From: Zygnema cylindricum | Lineage: Eukaryota; Streptophyta; Zygnematophyceae; Zygnematales; Zygnemataceae | Direction of reading: 5' to 3' | Length of the DNA: 64,000 nt | Assembly: GCA_037447655.1 (NCBI GenBank) | Contig: JBBHKE010001372.1 | Span: 99,770-163,769, forward strand | Shown here: piece after piece, positions 11,601 to 26,600 of the stretch | Layout of the letters: the number at the start of each line of letters is the position of its first letter | Numbering within the stretch: the stretch's first letter is position 1 | Program-made: the position numbers and the translations under genes | Notes under the pieces: model-generated | What the model saw: the letters and a program-made list of their open reading frames with translations, nothing else | Told to the model about the DNA's origin: nothing | Databases searched by the model: none

Positions 11601-14600
11601 TGTAACTATTAAAACCTAACAACAATTTCATTAATTTTTGACCCTAAAAAGTCAATTAAAGCTTTTTTACGACAAGCATTTGGTTCCACTAAAAACGAGT
11701 GAAAAGCCATTTGATAATAATGCTTTCAAAAATAATTTGCGTAATATCTGTGAACACATAGTTTTTACATATTCAAGTGAATAAGCTCGTTGTAAACGTA
11801 GTGTACGTTATTGGTACCTACAATGACCAATGACGATACATCCACTTTAATGACCGTTGTTGACTTGCGTTCACAAAATACAAACTTTTCCTCGAGATTG
11901 AAGTGGCATTAACATACCAGTTAAACAAGACTAGACAATTTTTTGCTGTTCTCAGCAGGAAACTAGTTGTCGTGAGTGTTTTTTTTAGCATATCTTGAAA
12001 AAGAGATCATTACCTTGTAAGAAATTGACAAGTAAATCCAAATAAATGAGAAATTTACAAATTGACACCTTTCAATAATAAGTTGCCGTACTTATAACTT
12101 AGCATACGAACAACAAGATATCTCATAATTTTCCAAACGTGATTTTAGATGTAAAAAACTGAAAATCAGTCAATAACACTGATATTGAGCAATAAATGTG
12201 ACAGAAATAGTGTAAGAAAAATCATTCTAACTATCGTCAGGTGTCTAACTTGAGGTCATTAATATTGACCCTCTCCACAATTCGTTGGTGTGCAGTATCA
12301 AACGACCACAAACACTTTAAAGCCAACGGCACATAAATACTATGTATTTACATTTATGACCAATAGTGGGTGGAAGTTTCAAAGTAACATAGCATACACA
12401 CTTATATATGTACCAGTCTTAGTTAAAATATTTTGTCAAATCAAAATACAACATTGATACACACAGCACTGTACAACTGTACATATAAAAAGATTGAATA
12501 GAAATTCCAACAAATATATCATTGTAAGTAGTTTTCACGCCCAATGGTCAACATATTTTTTATCAAGTTCTAATCAATTTTGGCAAAGTACGTAGAGACG
12601 CTAGGGCCACCGACCAAACCATTGGAAGTACTAAATGTCAACAAAATTTCCCAACTAATTCTATGTGAATATTATTGTGATGCAAGTAGTCAGCTGCTAC
12701 AAACGTTGTAGAAACTAAACTAAATGTCGTTGAGCAAGTCACATGGTCCCATGACAGATCCACTTGTAAAATTAACGCGTTATATTTTTTTTAAGAAACA
12801 TACCTCTCTTGCTCAATTAGGTTCGCACCCATAGAGACCAACTAGGAGATCAATTACCGGGTGAAAGACTGTGATTCACAAATTAGGTGTTTTTCTAAGG
12901 GACGTACATCTCCTGATCAACTTATGGCTGCACTTTGAGAAGCCAACTAATCGACAGTTTCATTTAGTCATTGAAAGTTCTACCTAAATAGGTATTTGTG
13001 CTTTTGAAAACTTTATCCTGTCTTGCACTCTCAAAGGCTTCCATACTTGAGGGAACATATCCATATGCCAACAGCCTCGTTATACAAGGCTTTCGTTAGT
13101 CCTTCGACCTTTTAGATTGTTTCAAATCCTAGCGAAGTTGATACAGCAGTAGATTTGTTAAGCTCACTTAAAAAGACATTTGAAATGATGGAGAACTTTT
13201 AGTTGAGTGAAATTGAATTTAAAGTTTTTTGAGCATTTCTATAAAAATTACCATTTGTCTTTCATACTCAAATAAAGTTCCTGTTTTTCATCTTCAATTG
13301 TTGTTCAGTTTGAAACACTGGGGTGTGTAGGGAGATTGTGGGAAATAAATTTATAGGGGAGCTTCCACGACTCTATAAATCAATAAATCTCATAGACGTG
13401 TAAGTGACAAACTTGAATAACGTTAAATTTTTTGATGCATCAACTACAACTTCTTACATCTATTAAACATTTGACGTGGCTCATTCAGTCCAAACTGATA
13501 TTGGACATGAAAAAGCACTAGTTTGTCCTTCAACGAAATTACTCTACCAGACTGACATTTTTTTTTGAACGCCTATGTGAATTGCAAGATTTTATCCTGG
13601 GGATGTGTCAAAATTCATGACAATGCCTAAGAATTTAATCTAAGTACCATACTCAGGTTATAAAGTAGAATGCCCTTTGCTCATGCCTGAAGTAATTTCA
13701 ACTTTGCTTTATGGTCCCTAAATTACCCAAATGCTTCGTTTCTTGTTGAATTGACATGGTGCAAAAAGGAAAGGTTATGTGGCTGCAAATTCATGGACTT
13801 TTTGAAGTTCACTTCCTTGGACCAATTTTTCACTCTAGCAAATATTTCTGAGGCTGAATGTAGTTCTATTGTGATGACCAGTTAGCGCATGTATACGTAA
13901 TTTCTAATCAATCCCTTCTTGGTGATACTGGTTGTTAGTTAAATAAAGATCAAACCCCTCTTGTGGCATTGAAGTACTCCACAATCTTGATGATATTTTA
14001 TATATGTTACTTTTTTATTCTTATCTTTCTTACGTTATTTTTAATTAAAAAACCTTCTAAAATCAGGTACTTGCTTGGAGGTGGTTGTCTACAATTGGGA
14101 GAGTAAAATCTAAGTATGGTTGGGAGGTTGTCATGGGGAATGGTCTTAACCGTGTCGCACATTTTATGTGTCAGTATGACATGGCGGCATGGCAGCAGCA
14201 GACTGTATAGTGGGATGTTGAAAAAGGTTAAGTTCTGGATGATTGCGGATGTAAGTTTAGTCGCACAGTGTGTGTATGATAGGTTGTGGTTTTTGTGGTA
14301 GTCCATACAAGGTTTTGGCAAGAAGTATATCACTTCTGTTCTACAGTTTGCTGTATGGAGAAGATTATGTGAACAAGGGCTTTCGAGTGATTATAACTGC
14401 AGTGTCCCACGTAGTAGTAGCCATTGTTGTTCTGAGACAGCCGGTGATGAGGTAGAAGCTGTAGCCATCTCAAAACTATACGCAGAGGCACTTAAGAAAT
14501 ATAGCTTCAAACAACTTTGCAACACTCTCAAATGCTTTCAAAACTACATGAATAGTTCAAACTCCACAGAAGTGCAAAGTACCGCGTGTGCAGACAACTA

Positions 14601-17600
14601 ACAGTGTTTCATGCAAAACGTGCCAATAAACCCAAAGATATCAACCTGACAATACCATTGAAAATGCACAAGTGTGCCCTTGAAACCTTATGAAAGGAAT
14701 AACCAAGTCCTAGGTTTTATACAAGTAGCCTATACTACTTTTTGTCCAACCGATCAGAACACTGTGGGATACAGGAGAGTAGTGTACTAAAGTACACCTG
14801 ACAAAATAATTTATTTGTAACTGAACCTTAATGTTTTCTAACTATACGCTTTACTGTTCCGCTTACGTGGACCAACCCCGTTTATCTACTAAAGAATAAA
14901 GCTTTCTGTACACACTATTAATTTAATGATGTAAATCCAAATTTCCTGTTCAAGAGTTTTCACTGATAAAGGTCAAAGTTGCCGAGATACTCTGGTCCAC
15001 CTGCGGATTCTGTTATGGTACGTGTCAACGATGATTGGATTATCAACTCCGATGCTCTCAATTATATGTGCATGATGGAAAATTGTTTCCCAAAGCTAAA
15101 AAAAATTCAAATAAATAGAATCTTTTGTGACATTAGGATTGTTGCTACTACTTAGATAATCAATAAGAAATATTGAAAGTTTTAGTTAGTGGACAAAACA
15201 GGCTCATGTAGCGAATGTTTTGTGCGTTCTCACCATACAAAAGAAATTGTTATTTAAAGGTTTAATGGTCATGTATAAGGACTAAAGGGTTCACATCTTA
15301 AAAGGAAAAACAGTTGTAATCGAAGGATGTAAGATCATAGATAATGCATTTTAGTGTCTTCCAAAAAGACGATATAGACCTTCGTTATTGTAGGCTAGGT
15401 CGTTGTCGTATAGGGGGCATTAAAAATATTATTTATGACCACATGGTGAAGAGAACTAGCCCGAAATAGACCATGGCAGCAATGTATGTAGTGGATGTGC
15501 ACTCGAGTCCCATAAATTGCATTTTGACAAAGAGGATGCTAGTAGAGCCTAGGTCATTCATACGGATCATCAAGGACCTGCAAGATGAAATCCACATAAG
15601 ATGGAATCTATTACTGATACCTAGAGATGATTGGAGTCGCTACAATTTTGTGTACTTTTTGGAGCACAAGTGTGACACGATCAAATTTTTGAAGGTGTTT
15701 AAAACATTAGTGTAAAACCGTCATGAGATGATTCAAATTAATAAGACCCGATGGGCGGGAATACGTGTCAACGAATTTAACCATTTTATCAACCAAGAAG
15801 AAATACATCATCAATTGACAACGTTGTACACGCCTGACAAAATGGCGTGGCTAAGCGCCTACATCGTACATTGGTTGAGTAATCATAAAGCATGATGAAA
15901 AGAAAATATCGATACTTCTCATGGGTGGAGGCATTAAACTAAACTTTCGAACTCCTACGTGGCGATTGCAACATGTTTTGCTCAACTTTGTCTCTATAAC
16001 TTCCTCAAACTTTATTGCCAACGACTTCTTTTTTGTGTCTTCTTCAAGGCTTCGACAACAAATTTTTTTGTGTGCTACACCACTTAGTCGAACATGGGGT
16101 TTTTGATGGACTAGAGGGACCGTTTGCCCATCAACAAGCTAGCCGGTTTTGTTGTTGATGCCGTCCCTATCAGTTGTCTTTGGAAAAAGTTGCTTCCATT
16201 TCACGAGGCTCTTCTCTCCGCCTGTGCACTACTACCACTTGACGCCCAAAATGAAGTTCTACCTTTTCCATCTCTCATTGCTGAGAACAAATTTCATATC
16301 AGAGAAATTAACAACCATTGATGGGGGTGGTTCATGGTTGCAAGCCACACAAATTTTTTCGACCTTCATTTGATGTCTAACCAGTTTACGGATGCTTTAC
16401 GTACACATTTGGGTTTGCCTCACCCTCCACTTATAGGGAGCCCTCAATGTGTTTGCGACCAACCTCTTGATTAAAAATAAATTCATTTACTTCGTTGCTC
16501 ACATGAAAGGGAACGTAGTGTTCCGTATAATTCTGTACGATATGCGATATGCAATTGATACAGTTGGCACCGAAGCAGGGTACATTGTCAAACGAGAGGT
16601 TTCTCATATAGGCCCTCAATTTTGAGTTCTTTGAAGCCCTCAGTTTGAATTGATCTTGCTCCACAGTGTTAGGAGGACCCGTAGTGACGTTGCCATAACG
16701 GATCCAGTTGAGACACGTGGCCTCTCGTGCGGCGCTGCATACGAGGCCCAGCGGCTTATAAGGGAGAGATTACGCTCATCGAGACCTTGTAGGTCAATTT
16801 TTCTGATTTGTGGCAGAGGTTTTTGACACTTTGGACAAGTCCTTAGATGATTTTCTACGCAGTTGTGTGTGAACTACTTTTAATACAGAGGTTCAAGAGA
16901 TCCTCCACCGAGCCTTTTTTTGCTGCTTGTACTGTCAACGTACATTGGTTGCCTTTCAGCATGCGCAAGGCGCAACTCTAATTTGAGGAAGATGACCGAG
17001 GGGCCCTCCAAATTTTCCACTAAGAAATCCCGTCCACATCCACGATCTTCAGGGCTGTGAACCTTAGTTTGTTAGGGTTGTGGGTAGTCATGCTGGCTTG
17101 TTTGTTTGTTATATATGCCTTTGCCGATTTTCTTAGCCTCCTGTAATCGTTAAATGTTTTTTTTTTACCTACTTTTATACCCAGATAGTTTTTCCAATGC
17201 AGTTCTGCATTAGTACTTCTATTAAATACAACACGCTGCTTAGAAAACATGTGTACACCTTAAGTTCTGGAGGCCCGTGGTTGTTCAAACTCTGGACAAG
17301 CAAATAAACAAAGGTTGTTGCATATGTGAATCTTATACACCATACGTACGTGTTGGTCAACAATCTAAAGTGGACAAAGCTTGATTCAAATGCGAAACCT
17401 TGCATTTTTGTCGATTATGACATTAATGTGAAGGGGTTAGGTGTTACAATGTTAATTGAAACATGCGTATTAGGATAAGTTGGCAGTCAGAAAGTCAGCA
17501 ATGATGTGCGTGATATGGTAATTTACGACGAAGATGAGGAGTGGTGGTATGGAGAATAATCGACAACAATGACAACAAGTCGTTGCAAATCTGAGGATAA

Positions 17601-20600
17601 TGCAGAAAGGACAGAATGGAATCTGATTACATTGTAGAAGATAACGTGGAAGAGGGGATCATGATTCGAAAAGTCCATTCAAGAAAAGTCTTTGAAGACA
17701 ACAAAATTGAATTGTCTTTTTTTTTGTTGTTGTTTAACTTCCGGCTTCAAATTCTAATTGACCGCCTAACTTCAAAAATTATTGTAAAAGAACAAATGTT
17801 TTTCTTTGGACTAGATTCAGCTTAAAATATATATATATATATATATATGTCCAGCGAAAGAATCAGAAAAAATTTATGACCGAACCTTAGACACGTACAT
17901 CTTCCATATACACAAGTATAAAAGCAATATCTGATAAGAATTTTTATGGTAAAAGTTCGTCAAAATATGCTCGAAGTTTGTTGCACTACCCGGACTACCA
18001 CCAGGCCTGTCTGCAAACAATGGGTTGCATTGTTGTTTATTTGTTTTTTGTTAAATCAAGAATCCTTTTTAATTTTTTTAATCAATGAAACTCAAGGATT
18101 TTTCAGCATTGTCAAATGTTTTGATATTCATTTTACAACTAAAGTTTAAAAATACCAGTTCTGGGTTTGATCCAATTTAGCCTAGAAAATTAACAATACG
18201 AGTTTTTAATAAGCAGGTATATACATTGCTTAGATAAAGATATTAGTCTCAAGGTGGCGCGTACATAGAAGGCTCTTATGCGCCTAAACTGGTACAAGAT
18301 CCCCAAAGGAGACAAGTTGGCTACCTAGTGTAATAATAAATTACTTACAGCATCCAAGACCTAAAGCAGATAGCAGCAGATCCTATTGTTTTTGTTTTAA
18401 GTCCCACATACCAAAATTATTGGCAAATAGAATATATCGCCTCTATTCCAAAATCTCAGATTCTTACTGGTATTTTGATGGTGACTGTTGCTGGACAGAA
18501 TGAAACAACAGTAAAAATCCTTTGAAACTGCTTAATGACAAATAAGGCTATGTTAATAGTTTCCGCTCCTTGAACTGCTGTTTAGAAGTCCAGATAATTG
18601 GTGCGTCCTACTAGTTTTACTATAAATCCCACAAGTTTGTGGAGTACTTGTGACCCAAATGGGGGAAAAGACAGTCTTCTTAGTATTTTGGCTCCAAGGG
18701 CCCAAATAAATCGATAGGTAAGTTAGCCAATTTTTAGTGTCAGTCTCTTCAGGCTATTTCACGTGTTTAACATGGATGTTTTAACCCTGCATTGAAAAAA
18801 ACAATGATATAGAATTGCTATGATTATTTGACTTGCTCAAAATTTTGAAGGATGTTTTCTTCTCCCGTCAATATGGTGCAGAAATCTTTCAAGGAACTTT
18901 TTCAATGGCAATATTTCCAACCAAACTTTGCCACCTTCGTGTTCTTCCTTGTACGTACCATGAGTTCTTTTATCATTTCGATTATAACTGCTTCCTCTGT
19001 GATACTTGTGTCCATTTCTTTGAATTATTTCGTAGGGAAGCTCGGATGTTCCAACATATTCGAAGTTTGGTTTGCGCAAAAACGTATGTGTTGCAACATC
19101 TTGGATTTTCAGTACTTTTTGTTGATCACTAAAAGCATAATGAATTGCGCCTGATTTGTTCTATTGTATTTATATAGACATGAATTATCAGAAAAGTAAA
19201 ACCGATTTCAAAAAACTATATTATTATTTATGAATGTGTAGTTATGTAGTTTGAGAAATCATCACGTGTTAATCATACCAACGTAAAGTAGAATGAAGAT
19301 ACTCTATGTAATATGGAACATCGGATAGCATGATTGTCTTTAACAAATTCTGAAAGAAAATACTACAGAGGGTCCTTTTGTCCAAGTAAATATTTTTCAT
19401 TGCATAATATTTGGAAGCGTAACACTATTGTCAACATCAAAAGTAGTCATAAATTTGTGGTATTTAACTAATCAGCTTCTGGACGAGTGTCTCAAACCAT
19501 GAACAAAATTACTTAGAATTTGATGTAAAAATGTACATAAAGTACGATGCGTCCATAACTTTGTTCCACTTGTTCTTGTTCTTCTACCAAAAGTCAGTAA
19601 TGTAGGATATTAGGCAAAAGAGTTTCACTTAAAATAATTCACAAAACATACATCATTACACAGCGGAAGCTCATAAAAGACGAGGAATATTCAGCCAAAA
19701 AGAATTATAAGTGTTATTGGGCGAAGCCTCTTTACATCATCTCTCTTCTCTCTTCTCTCTCTTCTCTATCCTCTTTAAATAATCTCTTACTCCAATATCA
19801 AATCCTCTATGATTCAATCATGTGAGATACAATTGATAGATTACGATTAATTCGATCGATACTCTGCACATGTACACTGCTGCCTATATATGCTCGCTAC
19901 TCTGCACTAAGAGACAACAAGATAAGACAAGCACTAAGAGACAACAAGATAAGACAAGCAGAACTTAGCGTAGCGACAAAGCCTGTCCCTAGCTGATTGT
20001 GCACTCTTCAATGAAAGTTCCACAAAGGAAGGCGCACACGCTTCTTCCTTCAAAACAACAAACTCCAAAATGTTGACTTAAACACGTGTTGCTTCACGAA
20101 CACACCTGCACGCAAAATGTAACACCTGCGCACGTAATAAACAAGTGACGCGAAACGAAATAGTATGTTTCGTTCGCGGACATCAAAAGTACAGTCGCGA
20201 AACGACGTCATACTTTTGTATGTTGACGCGACAATTCGCGTCAAACAAATTCAAGTTGGAATGACGCTTCGCGAAATGTCGCGAAAACGACAATATCCCA
20301 ACATCATATCCTCTCCTCTCCTCTCCTCTCTCCTCTCCAATCCCCTCCTCGACTCGACTCTCCTCTACTCTGCCTAACTCTTCTCCTATCCTGTCTCTCC
20401 TCTCCTCTCTCCCCTCTCCTCTCCTCGCCTCTCCTCTGTTAGGTTCATTGTGAAACGACGTCTCAGTTCTGTTGAGCACCGTAATATAAATATTATTTAG
20501 TCAGCGTGTGATTTGTGTGGCGTGTTGTGATTCGTTTGATATAGTTTGGTTTTACTTCGTTTGGTTTGTACGACAGACTTTTGCTTAGTACGGCGGTATG

Positions 20601-23600
20601 TTGATTTCGTACAATACCGCGTACTTTATATTATTTAGGCAGTACTTTGCTGTGATTGGTTCGCGCGCGTACTTTTGTACGTCGCGCGATTCATTTGTTC
20701 ATTTGTACCTTGCAGTACTTGTTGTTTCGTGAGAGAGAGTATTTAGGACTTAGGGTATTTTCGCATGTGCTAAAGTTAGAGTTATTTTCTGTCGTTTTCT
20801 ACCATAACTTAGAAAAAAACGAGAAAATCCGCAGCCGTACCAAAAAATAGAAATTACCACCGTACAAGTTGCGTTACCGTGAAACTTTATACGTACAGTA
20901 GTTTGTCGTCTATCGCGATACAATTTGTCGTTTAGCGCATTTCGGCCCACTTTCGCGTCCTTTCAACACATGTTCAAACTTTACATCAAATCACCTCGCG
21001 AGGTGATTTGAAATAAAGTCCAATAAGGTGAACGAATAGGCGGACATTGTCGCACGTGTCTGAAGTTTTTTACAATTTTTGTGCGCGGAATACAAAAAAA
21101 AAAACACACTGCACGGTTCCAGCTTGTGCGTAATGTTTTGCGTGCGCTGATCCGTACAGGGGCCATCTCTCTCAAAAACACGTGTCTTCACACATCCGGC
21201 GTATGAAAAATATTGGCCACCTGTCGGCAAGTGGGAAGACGATAAACGAAACCGCAAATTATGTGCGACAGAGAAAGAAATTTTAGGTTTTTGACACGTC
21301 GACAATATGGCGTACAGACGTTACGAAGTCACAAACATTGTACAGCGTGTAGAGAAACGCCTCAAATTGAAGGCAAGTGGAAGTTTCGCCTCATTTTATG
21401 AACTACATCTGTCACAATTCTTCATACACGTCTACGTAAGTCACGTTTTTAAGTGACAAGTTATTGGCGTTTACATCCGAATGCTCTGAAATCTGTACGG
21501 AGAATCCCTTTACACTGCAGCAGAACCTTGTGTGGCCATAATCCTTGTGGTATCAAACTAGTCAAGCTCTAAACACCCTTTTTTAACCGCGAATAAAATT
21601 GAAAATAATCCAGCATAAAAGATCACTAGCTTCAATCTCGGTATTAACTTGTCAGCAGACGAGAATCTTAAACCAAAATGGTTGGAAAGAATTTAATCAC
21701 CAAATCTAAGAATTTAATGCAAGAAATCACCACATTTTTGCATCCAATTGTAAAATAGCTTTAGGTAACCAGAAGTGTTAAAACTCGCTCGAAGTCAAAA
21801 AAAAAAAAAATCTAAAAAAGAGGAAGTTAAGTCACTATATTTCAACACTCCTTACTATGACTTTAAGTCACCAAGTAAAAACAAAATGAAAAAGGACATT
21901 CAAACATGCATCACTTTTCATGGCATTTCACGTGTATGTGCCTTGCGTTTTCTCCAAGTTGATGGCTGTACACGGTTATTTGATGCACATTGTAGTTTTG
22001 CATTCTCAAAATTTGTCAATGGGAACTCTCTCATGCAGTTCCTTGTTTATTTTTTCTGGTTATATTTGGTTTCCGTGTCATCTGTAACTCCTCCTTGCTT
22101 TGCCTGTATTATTCTATCTGTCGATGTTCCTCTACACTTGGTGTTTGTCGTAGGTTTTCAAATTCCGTAGTCCAATCCTCTTTTTGGACAACTGTTGACA
22201 ATGTTACAAGTGCGCTGTGTTCTATGGCTCCTAATGGTTACAGTAATGTATGCCTGTTTTTGTGGACTCCATATGCCTGTGCTTCACATTATCGAAGATG
22301 ATAGACAATATTATAAGACCACCATAAAAGTACATGCTCTATTTTTCGGAGCAACGGAGATGGAGTCTAAGAAAAAAAATATCCATTACACTTTAGTCAG
22401 TTTACACCTGTTTGTGTCTGTTCAGTGACAATCTTTGCAATCTAAAGTGTATATGATCTACCTTCTGTGTTTGGTTGGAACTTTGGATATAATGGATTTG
22501 GTAGTCTTTATGTATGTGGCATATTTTTTCTGTCTAGGAAATAATGGAAACAAAGAACGGCGAAGTAGTTTTCGATCATTTAAATTATAGTTGACAAATA
22601 CAGCTGCAAAGGACCTCAAAGACCTTACAACGTATAAAATAAGTTCAAAATAGACCCTATAGCAACTTTTGCAATAACTTCGATGGGACGCATGAGAAGA
22701 ATTAAACCACCCTAATACTGTTCGGGACATAATGTAGTATTGTTGTTGTTATAGCACATAACCTCACTATAGTGTCCACGTGTAGGTATTGGATTATACT
22801 TTGGAAAACCGTAAAAAACAGACTTTGCCCTTAAAGTGCTTTGTTTTTATGTCATCCGGCATAAAAACGTGTGGAATATTCACTGATGTTGTCTGTTGAA
22901 TCCATATTTACCTTTATTTTTAAACTCGGAATTTTATGGCCCTGATCAGAACCTACTTATATCTTAAAATGCTAAAAAAATGTAAGAGAAACATAAACTT
23001 CCGTGGCAACCTTATTTCTCCAAAATATATAATCTCGATAATACTTCTTCATTGTTAGTATTTTTTTGTTTGACAACTACTCTCATATATTGACCTCGCC
23101 CAAACGCAGATTTTTCCTCGAGTTTTTTTCTCTAGTATGACAATGCCCATTTTCTGGGACATTTAGTGATGTGAATTTGAAAAATTGTTTGTTCAGTTTC
23201 CAAGAAATATCTGAAAATTTGTGACAAACGTATCTGATTGCCTTTTATCACCTCACCACAGTTTGGTTTCCCCATAAATTGGGGCGAACTTGAACACGTT
23301 GGGAAACGGACCTGTTTGGGTTGTGAACCTAAAAATAGGTTAAAAACGTCCAGCTTCACTGTTAAATTAGCCCATGAGACCCATGAGATTGAAGCTCACT
23401 GCACAATGTGCACCATCAAAAGGTTCTACAGTAATTAGAAGGTTACGTGATTTTTCAGTTTTATATTATTTCACTTTATTATAGGACTGTATCATTACAC
23501 TTGATAAAGCAAAATGCTCCATATTCTAATTTTTGAAGGTCACAAAGATTCACCTCTTGTTTGACATGTTGTATTGGAAGGCATGTTGTTTGAGATTAAT

Positions 23601-26600
23601 CACTCTGATTTTGTGCTGGATCTTGCGTTATAGGGATATCAGTAATAACCATATTACTGGTGAACTTCCCGACTTGTTCCAAAATCTAGAAAAAACTATT
23701 TTTTTGTAAGTTATCACAACTCTCTTGATACAGAAAAATGTTACTGTTATCAAGAAATTTTCGTTTGGTTACTATTTTACAACTTGAAAATGATTGAAAA
23801 AACGATTTGTTTTGCAATCTATTCTTACAATCATTGGAATCAAACATGTGATGTGTAGAAAAAGACAACTGTAAAAACTGTTAGATGTAGTTAAAGTGAT
23901 ATTAAAAGTAAGGGTTTAAATATTACGTACTTTAAATCTAACAATTTTTTGAGATATTTAAGGTTTAGAACACTCAACAGGCATATTGGCAAGTCTTTTG
24001 CTGTCATTTTCATACATTTAGGTTCACAGTCAAATCGGTCCGTTTTGCGCCTTTGAATATCTCCGTCGGTTATAAGGGAAATCCAAATTTTTGCGACATG
24101 ACAGAAAATATATCCAACTACTTGTGACAAAAAAAATGGATTTTTCCCTCAAATAGAGGCGAAGTTATAGCCTTTCAAAGTGACTAAGCAAATGGACATT
24201 TTGAAATGTGGGCAAAAAAATACTGAAAAATATGAATTTTGGCGGATTTAATGTAGAAGAAGAAAATTATCCAATGGTTATTAAGATAGTATAGAGTTTT
24301 AAAGTTTAAAAAAAAAAGATCATCCGGTTTACATGGTCATTAAAGTCCGAAAATGGTTAATTGTCATTGTGCGGACGTTTCACCAGTATTATTGTATAAA
24401 ATTTTGCACGTGTGAAGGCAAAAGCCTTGGCCGTCAGGGAAACTCAAAACTGTGATGGCCATGTGATCTTGGAGTCAATGTTATGTCACGTGGCGTAGCA
24501 AGCAATCTGTTTAACAACAAAATCTGATTTCCGTGGCGCTGGAAAACTGATTTCGAAACGTACACTGAAATAAAATTTTGTACACTTCCAAGGTTTAAAT
24601 CGGACGTTATTTGAAAAGGTGCCGTCGGTTTGATTTCGGGCTGAATTCATCGGCTATTCAGTTGGATCACTTCAATTCCAGCTCATGTTAAAGCCTAAAT
24701 AAACCAAAAAATAATTTATATAGACAACCTTGAGGCCGATCAAACCTACAAAGAAATCGCTTTCAACATGTGTTCAGTGATGACGCGATGAATCACCAAA
24801 CAGGGCACCCTATTTGGAGTTTTGGGAAAATTACAATGATAACCCTTTTAGGTCTCCAACTATATTTCAAATGAAGTTGAAATTGACCTAAATAATTAAG
24901 TCTAATCTAATCTTTTGGTTGGTCATTCTTACAGTGAAAACCAGAAAATGACAAAAGAAACAGCCATTAAAAACGTCTGTGTCCTTGAGAATAATTGGTG
25001 CTGCCAGCTATCACCACCCAGTAAAACTGTACATAGGTTGAAGAACGGCATAGCAAGTAAAAAGTACCCTGCAACGTGAAGATTGATTGTATAACTATTT
25101 CATACGAATGGGATTCCATGGCTTTTTCTAATTATTTTGATGTGTCTAACAAATTGCAGAAATATTTCAAACAACAATCTGACAGGTTCCATACCAAAAA
25201 CAATCTTGGACGTCCTTATTCGCTTTCCAGGATCTACTTTGTAAGTCAAGTTTGTCTGATTGGGAATTGATCAGAACGAAGCCAGCTCAAGCCCATTCCC
25301 TTTGTGTCCTTATTCATCTTGTCTTTTTGTTCGTTCTTGTTTGGTTGAGCTCATGCATGCCTCTTTTGTGGTAAACCCTTGCAAGCTAACTTGAGCATCT
25401 GGTCAACTTATTAATACTTTCACAACTTCTCCATGTTTTTTGATGCCGTCGGTTCTTTTTGTCAAGCGCTTGACAATGTTTTTTATCGTTTTGACTGTAG
25501 TAGCATTTGCAGCCATTGGTATATCATACGCTATATAAAATCGGGTTTTATAGGCTTTTTTACAAGCGATTGTAAGCATGATTCAGATAACTACATAGGC
25601 CTGTAAGTAGCCTGGGTAAACAAAGATTTTTTGCTCCAGTAAGTGTGCTAATCCTCCCGAGGTTTCGACAAGCTATCTAGTGTTAATTTTTGTTTTGAAC
25701 CATCCGTTTTAACCATCCGTTTTAACCATCCGTTTTTAACCTTCCTTCCAGTCCACGTTTTTTTTCTTCGATAGTTGCTTTTTGGTGGTATTCTTTTTTC
25801 TCACTGTTCCTACCTCAGACAATGCTTACCTTTGCTATAGCGAGTAACAAGTACATGAGCTGAAGAAGCAGGTGGAGGGATAAATCCTTCAAGGTGTTGG
25901 AAACTTCCTGCTGAATGTTGGATGTTTTTATCCACTGAAACAATTCTAGTCACTCTAGCAGACACGTAAACCTTTTTAATGCATGATTAATTCCAGGGTG
26001 TAGGTTGTGCCTTGAAACAAATCACTTAGTGACAACCAATGCTGGACCACCCCTTTAGGCAGATAAAGAAATGTCTTACGACCATTCAAATTGCTTGAAA
26101 CTAGTAGGGAAGACTAACTGGATTTCTCAATCAGCAATCATGATATATAAATTTGTTCTTATTTAAATGCCGAAATGAAGTGAAAAATTGCAAAATTATC
26201 AATTGAGATATAACATTAGATGTCTGTTAGGCCGTTTACTGTATTCATTATAAAAATTTGAGCTTGCATCCAAAGTTTCCAAAAACCAACGAAAGTTGAA
26301 AAACTCTAATGCTCTAATAAAAAAAAAAAAAGAAACACTTAACCATTTATTTTTCACCCTCCAAATTGTGGTTCAATGTCAATCCAATTTTGTTTTTTAT
26401 TTTCTTTTGCACCAACAAAATTGAACCAAAAGATATCGACACTGACAATGGAAAATAAACTACTTAAAAAGAAAATTACAACTGTAGCACTGTAATCAAA
26501 CGTTTTAAAGAGACTCCAATGCATATCCGATAATGTTTCATCCATCAAATTTTGGACCGAATGTACCAGCTTTTTAGATTTTTCGAAAATTTACAATTCA

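Larger units (their letters stand above)
4382..13330 (+). other. LRR-RLK intron 3 (8.9 kb) carrying Copia 1
   Basis: It starts GTGAGT and ends GTAG. Apart from Copia 1 (7551-11410), a related LTR-like piece (about 7020-7210) and a 29-bp tandem duplication at 6141-6198, 4382-7000 and 11411-13330 hold nothing I recognise. A 131-codon minus-strand frame at 6328-6723 shows no family match and is left uncalled. A further LRR exon could be hidden here. Confidence 0.7.
13400..23633 (+). other. LRR-RLK intron 4 (10.2 kb) carrying Copia 2
   Basis: It starts GTAAGT and ends ATAG. Contents seen: Copia 2 (15473-17460), an AT microsatellite at 17826-17849, a 27-bp tandem duplication (19904-19957), a CpG-rich section (about 20100-21350) with a CT tract and a long palindrome. 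Nothing recognisable lies in 13400-15470, 17700-19900 or 21350-23630. ORFs around 14.0-14.4, 18.8-19.1 and 21.8-22.4 kb show no motif. Confidence 0.65.

Noticed and set aside
14007-14455. Overlapping ORFs at 14.0-14.4 kb
   Set aside because: No motif, no splice context fitting the receptor, and both strands open to a similar extent, as expected by chance.
18837-19132. Overlapping plus and minus frames at 18.8-19.1 kb as a gene
   Set aside because: Neither shows a recognised motif and flanking sequence on both sides is full of stops in all frames.
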